From contig BCGQ01000005.1 of NCBI GenBank assembly GCA_001599355.1, positions 748,222-812,221 of the forward strand: a stretch of 64,000 bases of DNA, written 5' to 3'. The notes beneath the pieces were generated by a model. It was not told where the DNA came from. It worked only from the letters and a program-made list of their open reading frames with translations, and did not search any database. Made by a program: the position numbers and the translations under genes. This stretch comes from Nakazawaea peltata. Its lineage: Eukaryota; Ascomycota; Pichiomycetes; Alaninales; Pachysolenaceae. Each line of letters opens with the position of its first letter. Position 1 is the first letter of the stretch. Below are positions 47,147 through 56,923 of the stretch, piece after piece.

Positions 47147-48025
47147 GTCTAATTTACCAATCCCCAATTTCCACAAATCGTGGTTTTCCCCAATCGCATA
47201 TGTAATGTTTTTTGAAGCGTAACCTTTGTTCCCGAAAAATTGTAAGTTGTCTATTATTTCATCTAACAAGATCAGTTTCCCTGCAGCAATACCAAATCCA
47301 AGTCCCGGATGCGCAACATTCACTACATGGATGTGGAAATGGTAATATGAAGGTTGGTAGTGCACGAACAATTTGAGCTCATCTTGCAGAATCTTGTATT
47401 TTGCACTGGTCTCACGTTTCAAAGTAGCACTCAACGACTTCAAATACTCAATGTGACTCTGATTCAAATCTCTCACAGATGAGATATCCTCTCTCTTTAC
47501 AATACATACAAGATATAATGACTCCATCGTAGTTTCATCCCATTTCATATCTGGAAGTAAGACAAAATCTTCATCTTTGTATACGATCTTATCAGCCTCG
47601 TAATTATTGAATAAGATGTTTCTAACCCATTGGATTCTATCACCCTTCATTGTAGCAATGTAAGGCTTCACTATCTTCTCGTACATCTCCGGAGTCTCTG
47701 TCACCATGTGGGTCTTTTGAGTATCATATTTACTGATATGCTTAGCAGTTGCAGGGTAAATAAGATTGATTTTACTTGATGGTGCCTTCTCAACAGAAGC
47801 TTTCAATACATTCATACCCCAATAATAAATATCATTACCGTTGATTTGGGAGATTTCCGTCACATTCTCCAAGAAACTCTCACCATCAAAATGGGTCTTC
47901 TCTAAGGAGATGACGGCATTTTGGTCATCGATGGTACCTAACGCGGCTATTGTTTTGGTCTGTGGATCAGACGAAAGGATACGTTCAAACTTGAACTTTG
48001 GAAATAACTCTTCTAATCTAGACAT
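47135..48025 (-). CDS. DCS1: Scavenger mRNA-decapping enzyme (DcpS/Dcs1-type HIT protein)
   Basis: This 296-residue pyrophosphatase hydrolyses the m7GpppN cap left after 3'-to-5' mRNA decay. The C-terminal HIT domain carries the catalytic triad as HFHIHVVN (about 226-233), preceded by HYQPSYY. The central KHISKYDTQKTHMVTETPEMY and RIQWVRNIL segments are the N-terminal and hinge regions of the DcpS dimer. S. cerevisiae has two paralogues, catalytic Dcs1 and inactive Dcs2; the intact HxHxH favours the active form. The start is the first in-frame ATG at 48025. Convergent overlap with SEC22 coding sequence is 12 bases. Confidence 0.92.
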   Translation of the reverse strand: MSRLEELFPKFKFERILSSDPQTKTIAALGTIDDQNAVISLEKTHFDGESFLENVTEISQINGNDIYYWGMNVLKASVEKAPSSKINLIYPATAKHISKYDTQKTHMVTETPEMYEKIVKPYIATMKGDRIQWVRNILFNNYEADKIVYKDEDFVLLPDMKWDETTMESLYLVCIVKREDISSVRDLNQSHIEYLKSLSATLKRETSAKYKILQDELKLFVHYQPSYYHFHIHVVNVAHPGLGFGIAAGKLILLDEIIDNLQFFGNKGYASKNITYAIGENHDLWKLGIGKLDSTS

Positions 48026-48253
48026 CTCAATTGTCACTTCTACCTACTCCTGGTGAATAGTCAACTCCCTTCATCTTCTATACGAGGATTAGACTTTTGC
48101 GCACTACCATTAAGAGATCTTAATTTAACCGGAAAATGATATTGTGCTCAGTAAATTTCAATTAATCGAAAATACACGACCTATATCTATCGAAACCTTC
48201 TGTTAGTTTGAAGAGTTATCGTTAGGTCAAATAGCACTCACTCAGACATCGGA

Positions 48254-49129
48254 ATGAATAATATGAACTCGCCACTTCTTCGGACCGAGTCTTCAGTTCG
48301 TATGGGACCAACTCCCTCATCCAATTCACCTCTGCAATTCCCCCTGCAATCACCAAGCATTGGGACGCCTTATGTGGCTTCGACAACGGCTAATACGCCT
48401 GCTATTTCTCAATATCTGCAACAGCTGCTGCTGAGGAGGTATGCGAACGATGATATAGCGGTATTTCAACAGTTGGAAACGCTTGAACTGCTCTTGTCGG
48501 ATGTCGGAAAGTCGATCAGTGGGTTCAAGAGCCCCGAATTCTCCAAAATCGAACAGTTGGTAAAGACAGTGGGAAATATAGACGACATAGTGGGTCAAAT
48601 TAAAGATTCTACACAATTACAAAGGGACAAATCATTGAAAATCAACCAAACAAACATAGAATTGAGTCAGCTATTGAAAGATATCCTCTTGGAATTGAAG
48701 CAATACCGCAAAATGCTCTTGGATTTGCCCAAACTGGATTTGGTGTCTGGAGTGGAGCATGAAAAGACGGTGGTGAGTGCTGAAATGTTACTTGAATATG
48801 CTTTGAAATTATCCAAATTCTCAAAAATTCCTCGTAGCGTCGATATGAACATCACCCCTGCCAATTTCGTTTGGCCAGGTGAAGATTCCTTGAGAAGAGG
48901 AGTCTTAGCGATGGTATCGAATGACCCAGCTAAGTTCGTCGATTTGGAAGGTGAAACCGATGCCACTGCTGGCCTGCTGGGCCTGCTGGACACTAAGGAG
49001 GATGTAGACCACCATGACTCCGATGGTGACGACTTTAATGACTTTGAAGATGTCGATGTAGGTGTTAAGAAGAACGAAACTTCAAATGCTGTCGATGGAT
49101 TAGACCTTTTCGACTCCGACGACGAGTAA
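48254..49129 (+). CDS. MED4: Mediator complex subunit 4
   Basis: This 291-residue protein opens with a Pro/Ser/Thr-rich tail (about 1-50). A coiled-coil region (about 60-165) follows. The Med4 hallmark block is at about 175-220: EMLLEYALKLSKFSKIP, then ITPANFVWPGEDSLRRGVLA. The C-terminus is very acidic (DSDGDDFNDFEDVDVG, DLFDSDDE). Med4 pairs with Med9 in the Mediator middle module, bridging activators and RNA polymerase II. The ATG at 48254 starts MNNMNSPLL; a second ATG is three codons on. The divergent gap to the DCS1-type gene is 228 bases. Confidence 0.9.
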   Translation: MNNMNSPLLRTESSVRMGPTPSSNSPLQFPLQSPSIGTPYVASTTANTPAISQYLQQLLLRRYANDDIAVFQQLETLELLLSDVGKSISGFKSPEFSKIEQLVKTVGNIDDIVGQIKDSTQLQRDKSLKINQTNIELSQLLKDILLELKQYRKMLLDLPKLDLVSGVEHEKTVVSAEMLLEYALKLSKFSKIPRSVDMNITPANFVWPGEDSLRRGVLAMVSNDPAKFVDLEGETDATAGLLGLLDTKEDVDHHDSDGDDFNDFEDVDVGVKKNETSNAVDGLDLFDSDDE

Positions 49130-49162
49130 GATAGTTCTGAAGTGATATATTACTTTTATTTA

Positions 49163-50980
49163 TCATCTCAACGGTAATTCCTGCAACTCGTTGAGACATT
49201 TCTCTAATAATTCGCCATAAACCTGGCCATATTTGTGTTTGTCAGTAAACCAATCTTGGAACGTCTCACTCATCAAGTATTTGACCTTGTTGAAGAGTTT
49301 GAACTCAAATTTGATACAATTCTTGATTAAGAGAATCTTGTATAAGTTCTTGTTCAACTCCAAAATCTGTAAATTGATATAATTGTTCAACTTATCAAAG
49401 TCGGATCCTCTAATATCTGGTTTACGAAGCCATGACTGAAGCTTTTCATTTGCTTTAGTGATCCTTTGAATAATCACCAGATTGGATTTCTCACTTGTAA
49501 CTTTATATAAAACAAGTCTATCCAACATACAATTGAATGCAAGAAGATAATCGTAGAATTTCTTGAAATTTTCCAAATGGGTCGAGCTAAGAGCTCCAAT
49601 CTCATCGTTCTCCTTCTCTCTTTTCTTCAGAAAATACGTTGAAATCTTTGAGATTGTCGTGTTAATGATCCCCAAATTCTGACTTTCTTCCCTTTCAAAC
49701 AGGAAGAGGGGTGATTGTTGACTGATATCTACCAATTTATCCATTTGGAAGATCTTTGGATCGTTTGCTAAGAAATTCTTCAAAATGACTTCGAATCTTT
49801 GTTCATCCATAGCCATTGCCAACTTTCTCTTCTCGAAACGTTCTACTAATAGTGTTAATTTCCCCCAAAGTTCGATACTCTTACCCAAATTTTGGTTCAA
49901 TTTGTGGAAATTCGAAACGAAATTGGCCTGTTGAAGATCATTCTCTTCCCATATATTTTCAATATGCTTAAATACCAGGTTATTGGCTTTGATGATCTGT
50001 TCGGCAGAGTCAGATTCTTCAACTTCCTCATATTCTTCCTTAGGGGCATTATTATATCTCAACCGATATTTAATAGGCAACACAAATTTGACTCCATCGA
50101 ATTCATCCCCCATATCAATCTTAGCAAACTTCTTCCAATTACTGAAATCATTTGGAACGGTCAAGAACATAATTACCAAGTTCTCCTTGTTCAAAATTGG
50201 ATGCTTAATCAACTGGTTCAAGAACCTTTGCAATCCACGTCTTCTATTTTGTAAGAAAATCGTATTATTAGACGTAGTATTACCTACTTTTTCACGTTAG
50301 TAAATGACAACCTCTGAAATGGGTCTCTAGAACTAGATCAACATACCGTTAAATTTCTTAGGAGGCAATTCTGGGACTGCTCTGAAAGGATATTTCTTCA
50401 ATAGCACCTCATATAACCAATAAAAGTCACTGTATCTACGTATAGCCTTGATATCTCCCTTGGAATTCCTTGCCGCATTCTTCGAATCTCCAAGGAAAGT
50501 GATATTATGAGTGATCAAATAGTTGATATGTTTGAAGACCAACCCTTCTTTCTCGGGGATCTCTTTGACTCTGATGAAAGACTTGTCAGATGAGTTATGG
50601 AACCCCAAAGGATCATATGAATTGGTCAATTCAATGTCCCAAATATTGTTATTCAATTCCTCGTCTTCATCATGAGTAGCATAGCCTGTAGAATGAGTAT
50701 CTATTTCGGCGGTGAGTTCGGAATTGGCAAGAATCTGATCTTCTAACACTTCCGATCTTGAGAGACCTCCATGAGCTCCCAAGGGATCTTCATTCCCAAA
50801 TATATTGGTCTCTGCCGTCTGTGTCTGTCCATTGTTGTTATCTGAGTCGTCATCACTTAGTTGCGTGGACCAAGGATGAGAGTCGGCATCGATTCTGAGC
50901 GAATTAAGTCTCGGTTCAGGGAGTTTCCAAGGATCCTCTTCGAGCTGAGGATCGGTGCTACCGAAAATACTACGCTCCAT
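49163..50980 (-). CDS. MVP1: Sorting nexin Mvp1 (SNX8-type), spliced
   Basis: Exon 1 is 50347-50980. The intron is 50284-50346 (63 nt) with donor GTATGT, a TACTAAC branch point and acceptor AGTAG. Exon 2 is 49163-50283. The joined protein is 584 residues. The N-terminal 130 residues are acidic and Ser-rich. A PX domain (about 145-265) includes RRYSDFYWLYEVLLKKYPFRAVPELPPKKF and, past the splice, RRRGLQRFLNQLIKHP; the intron falls in the lipid-contacting Pro-rich loop. A BAR-like helical region fills about 320-584. Mvp1 forms endosomal tubules for retromer-independent recycling and vacuolar sorting. S. cerevisiae Mvp1 has 511 residues; the extra length here is mainly N-terminal. Confidence 0.92.
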
Positions 50981-51163
50981 CCTCCAATGCCAATACCTCT
51001 TGAGCTTCGTTGTTGCTTCTAACTGAAGAGGATTTGAAAGGCAAGAATTAGATTTATTTATGTGCGCACACAGGGCATAAATTGCTAAATTATACAGCTT
51101 TATATAAAATTTCTGTAGATTTTCCGTGTTTTTCTGCCGATTTTGCCCTTTTTCTTGCCCTCT

Positions 51164-51838
51164 CTAGTCAACTATGCTTCTCTTCCTTAGCTCCACGGCT
51201 CTCTTCTCGAACAGCTTAAGCATAATCTCACTTATCTTCTTTGCAAACATCAGTGACACTTGGTTATAAAGCTGACTCTTGAAACTGTACTTCAAATTCA
51301 ACCTTACTTCGCATTGTTTCTCGTTTAATTTGACGATATTCCACTCAGAGTAAAGCTCATCGAATAGGGTGTCGGTGATCGATTTAGACTATTAAGAATT
51401 GGTCAGTAAATGTCATTTCAAGGGGAAATATCTGCTTATACTTACTATCACTTGATCTGGAATTGTACAAATCAAATCACAAGTGAATTCTTCATCGAAA
51501 TTCTGGAATCCTACACGGAATCCTCCTCTGTTGGGTTGCCCTGTCTTCTCATCGTAAGAATCTATAAAACTTCTAGTACAATAAGGAATGAATTCCTCGT
51601 ATTTGGTGACATCCTTGATAATATCGTAGATCAATGCTTGAGGATGATTGAACTTTTTCTCTATTAAGTACTCTTGGTCATATTTAAAATCCGACTCTGT
51701 ACGTTTCCTTGTATTTAACCCCGGAATATTCAAAAAAGTTCTCGACAATTGAGGTAAAGAAGTACATCCAAGTCTTGCACCGACACTTCTTGTCTCCACG
51801 ACTCTCAAATGACTGCCAAATATCAACCCATACATCAT
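51164..51838 (-). CDS. COQ10: Coenzyme Q-binding protein Coq10, spliced
   Basis: Exon 1 is 51446-51838. The intron is 51389-51445 (57 nt) with donor GTAAGT and acceptor AATAG; the only branch-point candidate is the variant TACTGAC. Exon 2 is 51164-51388 and encodes the last 74 residues (SKSITDTLFDELYSEWNIV onward). The product is 205 residues (S. cerevisiae 207). A START/polyketide-cyclase fold follows a mitochondrial N-terminus. Family motifs visible are YDIIKDVTKYEEFIPYC, GFRVGFQNFDEEFTC and the tail KKISEIMLKLFEKRA. Coq10 binds ubiquinone in the inner mitochondrial membrane and supports its synthesis and respiratory use. Two ATGs (51838, 51835) are possible starts. Confidence 0.93.
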
Positions 51839-52081
51839 TCTAACTCTATTATCAGTTTCTAAAACACTCTATATACACGGATATCCTTCTTAGATGTAAT
51901 TTCCCCAACTTATTCGACCTGGTCCCCAACAACTCTTCTCCTTTCCTCCCTCCCCAATGGGATTTTTTTCCTTCTGCCCATCGCCCACCCAAGATCGAGC
52001 CCAAAAAATTTTTTATTTAGAAGGACCCTTTTCATAAGTTCTTGTGGAAGGTGTTGATCAGCAATTGGAAAGCACCACAAG

Positions 52082-53908
52082 ATGCGCTACATCCAGGAAC
52101 AGATTGCCGCATTATCCGAGGTATCGGGTCTCGACGAGAACTCGTTGAAGACATTGATATGCTTATTCACCTCGTTCCCATTGAATGCCATCTTTAAGAG
52201 AATCCCCGACTCAAAGTATGCTTTGAAGAACTTCTATATCATTGGGGTTTGTACGTTCTACATCACTGGTATTTTGGAGTTATACAGTGGTCTCCGTACT
52301 TTGATGCTATCATCAATGTTCACTTTCTTGATCACCAAGTACTACAAGTCTCCATTGATGCCTTGGATCAACCTTTTGTTCTTGATGGGTCATCTTGCTA
52401 CTAACCATGCAATTGCTCAGTTCTTCAATGAGTATGATTCTTCAAAGATTGATATCACAGGTGCCCAGATGGTCTTAGTTATGAAATTGTCTGCTTTTGG
52501 TTGGTCTATTCATGATGGTCGCACTTATCACAAGAACAGAGATCTTTTCGAGAAGAACTTGAACACTTATCAAAAATCCAGAGCCATCTTGAAGCAACCA
52601 AATTTCATCAGTTTCATCAGTTACTGTTTCTACTATCCTGCTTTGTTGACAGGTCCAGCCTTTGACTATGCGGATTTCAGAAAATTCATCGTTACCGACT
52701 TATTCGATGATGTCCCAGAGTCCAAGAAACCTGGAAGACGTAGAAAGAGACTGATCCCAAAAAGTGGAAGAGTTGCTTTGAGAAAGGTTCTCCAAGGATT
52801 GGGTTGGGCTGCTTTAATGTTTGTCTTACAATCACATGTCTCTCCTGACTACTTCTTCACCGATGAATATCATAACAGATCCTTCTTGTTCAAGGTATAC
52901 TACTTGTGGATTACTGGTCTTCTTTACAGATTGAAATACTATACTGTTTGGTTGATTGCCGAGGGAAGTTGTATCTTGGCCGGTATTGGATATAATGGAT
53001 ATGATGAAAAGAATGACAAGTTCTATTGGAACAGAGTTCAAAATATTGATCCATATCTGTTCGAGACCAGTCAGAATATTCATACTGGTTTGGAAGCCTG
53101 GAATATGAATACCAACAAATGGTTGAAAAATTACATTTATCTCAGAACTGTTACCAAGAGAGACCCAGTAACCAACAAACCTCAACCAGGATTCATTTCC
53201 ACTTTCCTTACTTTTGCTACATCTGCTTTCTGGCACGGCACCAGACCTGGATATTACTTGAGTTTCATCACCGGAGCTTTCTTGCAAAGTTGCGGAAAGA
53301 TTTACAGAAAGAATTTCAGACCCATATTCATCAGTCCAAAGGGAACAACTGTCTCTCCTTACAAGAAGTTGTATGATTTAGTTTGTTTCATTGTCACTCA
53401 ATGTGCCTTTGCCTATATGGTACAACCATTCGTGATCTTGGATTTTGGAAGATCTTTACATGTCTGGAAACAAGAATACTTCTACGTTCACATTCTTGTT
53501 TTGGTGACTATTTTCGCATTTGACGGTCCATACGCCAAATTGATCAAGTCATTCATGAAGAAATTCCACTTGCAAGATGTTGCCGAGGAGAAGAAAGAAC
53601 CTGTTGTTGCCCCAGTCTCTCCACTTCTCAAGCACCCTCAAGTCAATGCCTCTAAAGAATCCATTCCTGAATTTGATGATCCTGAAGAGTTAATTGCCAC
53701 CAACGATGATCCAACTCTCGGATTACCAAGTACCGGTATCAGTGAAATTAGAAAGGAGTTCAACGAGGATATGGAAACTTTGGGAAAGACCAGAAGAGAC
53801 TCTTTCTTGGATGATGATGAAAAGGCCAGGATCAGAAAGCTGTTCCAAAAGATGGGTGAAGATATGAAAACATATGTTGGATCTCCAGAGCCTGTGAAGA
53901 GAGAATGA
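52082..53908 (+). CDS. ALE1: Lysophospholipid acyltransferase Ale1 (MBOAT)
   Basis: This 608-residue membrane-bound O-acyltransferase re-acylates lysophospholipids (the Lands cycle) in the ER. About 8-11 membrane segments run from residue 20 to 490. The conserved MBOAT residues are visible: Asn in GLEAWNMNTNKWLKNYIYLR (about 338-357) and the catalytic His385 in FATSAFWHGTRPGYYLSF. KLSAFGWSIHDGRT (about 137-150) is an Ale1/LPCAT motif. The cytosolic C-terminal 110 residues are charged and poorly conserved. Length matches S. cerevisiae Ale1 (619). The ATG at 52082 begins MRYIQEQI. Confidence 0.94.
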   Translation: MRYIQEQIAALSEVSGLDENSLKTLICLFTSFPLNAIFKRIPDSKYALKNFYIIGVCTFYITGILELYSGLRTLMLSSMFTFLITKYYKSPLMPWINLLFLMGHLATNHAIAQFFNEYDSSKIDITGAQMVLVMKLSAFGWSIHDGRTYHKNRDLFEKNLNTYQKSRAILKQPNFISFISYCFYYPALLTGPAFDYADFRKFIVTDLFDDVPESKKPGRRRKRLIPKSGRVALRKVLQGLGWAALMFVLQSHVSPDYFFTDEYHNRSFLFKVYYLWITGLLYRLKYYTVWLIAEGSCILAGIGYNGYDEKNDKFYWNRVQNIDPYLFETSQNIHTGLEAWNMNTNKWLKNYIYLRTVTKRDPVTNKPQPGFISTFLTFATSAFWHGTRPGYYLSFITGAFLQSCGKIYRKNFRPIFISPKGTTVSPYKKLYDLVCFIVTQCAFAYMVQPFVILDFGRSLHVWKQEYFYVHILVLVTIFAFDGPYAKLIKSFMKKFHLQDVAEEKKEPVVAPVSPLLKHPQVNASKESIPEFDDPEELIATNDDPTLGLPSTGISEIRKEFNEDMETLGKTRRDSFLDDDEKARIRKLFQKMGEDMKTYVGSPEPVKRE

Positions 53909-53992
53909 ATATAATAATACATTTATATAGCTTTATTGATGTAGAAATTGGGGGTTTATATATTGTGAGGGAGACGTAAAGGGGTAAAGGGG

Positions 53993-54086
53993 AAAAGGGG
54001 CTAAATGGCGCATAAAATGTTCCATGAGATTCTAAAAGGGGCTAAAAACTAAAGATAAAGGGGTAAATGGGCTAAAAGGGGCTAAA
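53993..54086. repeat. AAAAGGGGCTAAA, three exact copies at 40-41 base spacing
   Basis: Copies are at 53993-54005, 54034-54046 and 54074-54086 in the convergent 3' gap between ALE1 and RCL1. Related AAAGGGGTAAA words lie at about 53978 and 54057. The regular spacing suggests a decayed 40-bp tandem repeat. Confidence 0.8.
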
Positions 54087-54195
54087 ACGAAAGAGTAAAG
54101 GATAGGAATCACATGCTTAAAGAGGGGAACGTTTCCATGGTAACACCTAAAGGTCATCTACATTCCATCATATTCAAAGATATATTATGCTATAT

Positions 54196-55299
54196 TTAAC
54201 TAACCTTCTTAGAAGTATTGGTGAATCCAACACCCTTGACAGTGGCCAACAATCCATTTTCATCTCCGTCTTCGGTGTCCTTGAAATAAACCTCGGTACC
54301 AAACACCAGTTTAATATCCCTTAACAGATAAACCAACGACTCATCGATTTGGGATTTATGCAATCTTAATCTTCCAATATCCTCCTTTCCAATACACATG
54401 TAAACCAAAGCAATCAACAATTGGTTCCGAGCACAACACAGACTGTTTTGAACTTCTTCCATCAACTTGACACAACAGTTCATAGCAACATCTTCAGGTA
54501 ACTCACCAGCTAAACCGATTTCCTCGGTGACAAATCTCCAATTATGTTTCTTACTTTCGGCCACCAATGCAATACCGAAACCTGGACTCTTACCGGAGTT
54601 TTCTCCCCTCCAGACATCTGCTGTGATATTAACCTCACAGCCTAAAGTCTTGAAATACGACCTCAGTTGGTCGATCATTCTGTTGGCTATGGAAGGTGAC
54701 ACTCTTGTACAGTACGATATTCCTCTGATAGCACTAATATGTGGGATGTCCAAAGCATGCAAAGTAAGCGGGGAAGATAACAAAGTATTACACATCAAAT
54801 GCACTTCTCCTCCACCTAATGGAGGGGCACCCCTTTTCAAAGTATGAATAGTGCACTCTCTGACACCAAACTTCTCCAACATTGGAAGAATCCCCCATTT
54901 TAATGCCTCAACACCTGCATCAGTCTTGGATGATGTGATACCCTTGAATATAATACTGAACTTCTTCTTACTGAATGGTGCCAAATATAACATCGACTCA
55001 AGGAAGTACCCTACAGGTTTGGAGTCTGGACAGTTATGAACCAAATTTCCTCCTATTATGATACCCGGTCTGAATATGATAGTAGTACCAGTATAAGAGA
55101 TCTCGATGGAAGAACCATTTGTCACACTCTCCAATAACCTCAAGAATGAGACTTCATAATCTTTTAAACCTGGATTCAAGTCATCGGACCGGATCTTTTC
55201 GATCTTAATTGCTTTTCCAGAAAGTGTAGCCAACACCAACCTTAATCTAAAGTTACGATGACCTTGGAACGTCACTATTCCATTTCCTTGTCTTGACAT
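54196..55299 (-). CDS. RCL1: Rcl1, RNA 3'-phosphate-cyclase-like ribosome biogenesis factor
   Basis: The 367 residues equal the length of S. cerevisiae Rcl1. The fold is that of RNA 3'-terminal phosphate cyclases, with family segments FQGHRNFRLRLVLATLSGKAIKI (about 9-31), IIIGGNLVHNCPDSKPVGYFLE (about 75-96) and KRGAPPLGGGEVHL (about 150-163). Rcl1 lacks cyclase activity; with the GTPase Bms1 it is needed for pre-18S rRNA cleavage at A2 in the nucleolus. The divergent promoter shared with TAF4 holds a pair of inverted RRPE-like elements, as expected for a ribosome-biogenesis gene. Confidence 0.95.
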   Translation of the reverse strand: MSRQGNGIVTFQGHRNFRLRLVLATLSGKAIKIEKIRSDDLNPGLKDYEVSFLRLLESVTNGSSIEISYTGTTIIFRPGIIIGGNLVHNCPDSKPVGYFLESMLYLAPFSKKKFSIIFKGITSSKTDAGVEALKWGILPMLEKFGVRECTIHTLKRGAPPLGGGEVHLMCNTLLSSPLTLHALDIPHISAIRGISYCTRVSPSIANRMIDQLRSYFKTLGCEVNITADVWRGENSGKSPGFGIALVAESKKHNWRFVTEEIGLAGELPEDVAMNCCVKLMEEVQNSLCCARNQLLIALVYMCIGKEDIGRLRLHKSQIDESLVYLLRDIKLVFGTEVYFKDTEDGDENGLLATVKGVGFTNTSKKVS

Positions 55300-55370
55300 C
55301 TCTCCGCTGATCCGATATAATCCTATTTACTCAAGGTCTTCTCCTTCCCTCTTCTGTATCTTCTCCTTCT

Positions 55371-55408
55371 GGAGAAAAAAATTTTTATGTAGGTAAAATT
55401 TTTTCTCC
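55371..55408. promoter_or_regulatory. Inverted pair of RRPE-like elements, RCL1/TAF4 promoter
   Basis: GGAGAAAAAAATTTTT (55371-55386) and AAAATTTTTTCTCC (55395-55408) are near-perfect inverted copies of GGAGAAAAAATTTT separated by 8 bases, 72-109 bases upstream of the RCL1 ATG. They resemble the GAAAAATTTT element of ribosome-biogenesis genes and the elements before RPL2 and RPL8 here. Confidence 0.6.
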
Positions 55409-55570
55409 AAATCGCGAAAAACTGAGCGAAAAATGGAGAAAAATCGTGAGCGAGGGGAAGAGAACAAAAAGACAAAGACACACCAGTTGTTGAAGGCAAT
55501 AAGGCAACGACAAGGGAGCATTGTGGGCAGCATATATCGTGATAGATAAGACAATCGATACTGTTGCAAC

Positions 55571-56923
55571 ATGGACCCTGCTTTAAACGATATCGATCTC
55601 GATATCGACATCAATAATATGACTTTGCCCGACACCAACGGTAATGATTTTACAGTGCCGGATATCGATTTGGACAACCTTCTTCTGACTGGCGATGATA
55701 TGGTACTGGAAGGTCTGTCGGGTGGCAATATTGACAATTTGGATGATACTTTGAACGCAGTATTTGATGATTTGCCTTTACCGGATGGTGCGAGCGATTT
55801 ATCCTTACCGCCATCTAATGGAGCTTCGGCGGTTAATTCGGTACTGCCTTCGACAGTGGGTACACCAGGTGAATCTGGAGTACAAATGAAGAGGAAACCG
55901 TCTGCACTGAGTTTACAATCGACTATTAAGACCCAAAAGCCTAAGAAACTGAAGCCTCCTACTAAGAAAGAATTAAAAGCTGCGGCTGTAGCGGCTGGAG
56001 CTTCTGGAACAGCAACTCCTGCTGGGTTTGCTACTCCTAGTGGCCTTGGTTCCGTGTCTACGACATCTTTGACCGGTTTAGCTACACCTCAGACATCTAC
56101 ATTCCGTGCTATGCCTCAACCTCCTCAACAAACTCTGCCACAACCACCCAAAGAGAAGGGAGAAGACCCAGATAAATTGAGTGATGCTGTTTTCGCTGCG
56201 GGAATCGATTTAAAAGCTGAAGAATCTTTACTTCTGATTGCTAACCAAAACAAGATCAATACTATGACGACACTGGGTGGTATGACACCTCAGAAATTAC
56301 TGGACCTCAAGCAATGTGGTGGATTTATGAACAGAGTAATCCGTGCGAACTCTCTCAGGCAATTGGATGTATCACGAGTTGAGATTGTAGAACTTATGCT
56401 GTTGGCATGCGATGATTTCATGAAGGATATCATAACTAATTCTGTAGTATATTCACGTCATAGAAGAAGACCTATAAAATCTAAGGTTAAATCGTCATCT
56501 ACTCAGAGAAGTGAGATTTCCAGAGCCTTGAGAGATTTGGCAGTTAAAGAGAAAGAGGCGGAAGAAAAAAGAATGAAGAAGAGAATTGCGTTAGGAATGG
56601 ATTCGGGTGATGATAAGGGCGAGAAAGCGGGTGTGGAGGAAAGTTTACACCGTGCGGCCAATGCGACTGCAGCAATGATGATGGCTGGACCGAAGAAGAA
56701 AAAATATAGTTGGATGACAGGGTCTTCAAACTCGTCCTCGGGAGCTCCAGATGAGACTAGTGGATCTTCTAATGCGGCTGTAGCTCTGAGGGGTGATACT
56801 GGTATCAGATATAGAGAAGCTAGAGAGGAGCCGGGTATTGTATTGAGGGATGTTGTTGCTGCTTTGGAGTCTAAACGTATTGGTGTTGATCGGACACTTA
56901 CTAAGGCATATTCAAAATTGTAA
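55571..56923 (+). CDS. TAF4: TFIID subunit 4 (Taf4)
   Basis: This is a 450-residue component of general transcription factor TFIID; Taf4 pairs with Taf12 through a histone-like fold and stabilises the complex. The N-terminal 90 residues are Asp/Leu-rich (LDIDINNMTLPD). An Ala/Thr/Pro-rich linker follows. The conserved C-terminal TAF4 domain starts near 200: DKLSDAVFAAGIDLKAEESLL, then RVEIVELMLLACDDFMKDII and VVYSRHRRRP. The terminal YREAREEPGIVLRDVVAALE and VDRTLTKAYSKL match Taf4 ends in yeasts. A KKKKYSWM segment precedes a Ser-rich spacer. Both ends are clear and no intron is apparent. Confidence 0.9.
   Translation: MDPALNDIDLDIDINNMTLPDTNGNDFTVPDIDLDNLLLTGDDMVLEGLSGGNIDNLDDTLNAVFDDLPLPDGASDLSLPPSNGASAVNSVLPSTVGTPGESGVQMKRKPSALSLQSTIKTQKPKKLKPPTKKELKAAAVAAGASGTATPAGFATPSGLGSVSTTSLTGLATPQTSTFRAMPQPPQQTLPQPPKEKGEDPDKLSDAVFAAGIDLKAEESLLLIANQNKINTMTTLGGMTPQKLLDLKQCGGFMNRVIRANSLRQLDVSRVEIVELMLLACDDFMKDIITNSVVYSRHRRRPIKSKVKSSSTQRSEISRALRDLAVKEKEAEEKRMKKRIALGMDSGDDKGEKAGVEESLHRAANATAAMMMAGPKKKKYSWMTGSSNSSSGAPDETSGSSNAAVALRGDTGIRYREAREEPGIVLRDVVAALESKRIGVDRTLTKAYSKL

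Noticed and set aside
51838-52081. A/T-mirror tract upstream of ALE1 as a ribosome-biogenesis element
   Set aside because: It lacks the GAGAAAAAATTTT context, and ALE1 is a lipid enzyme; a plain poly(dA:dT) promoter tract explains it.
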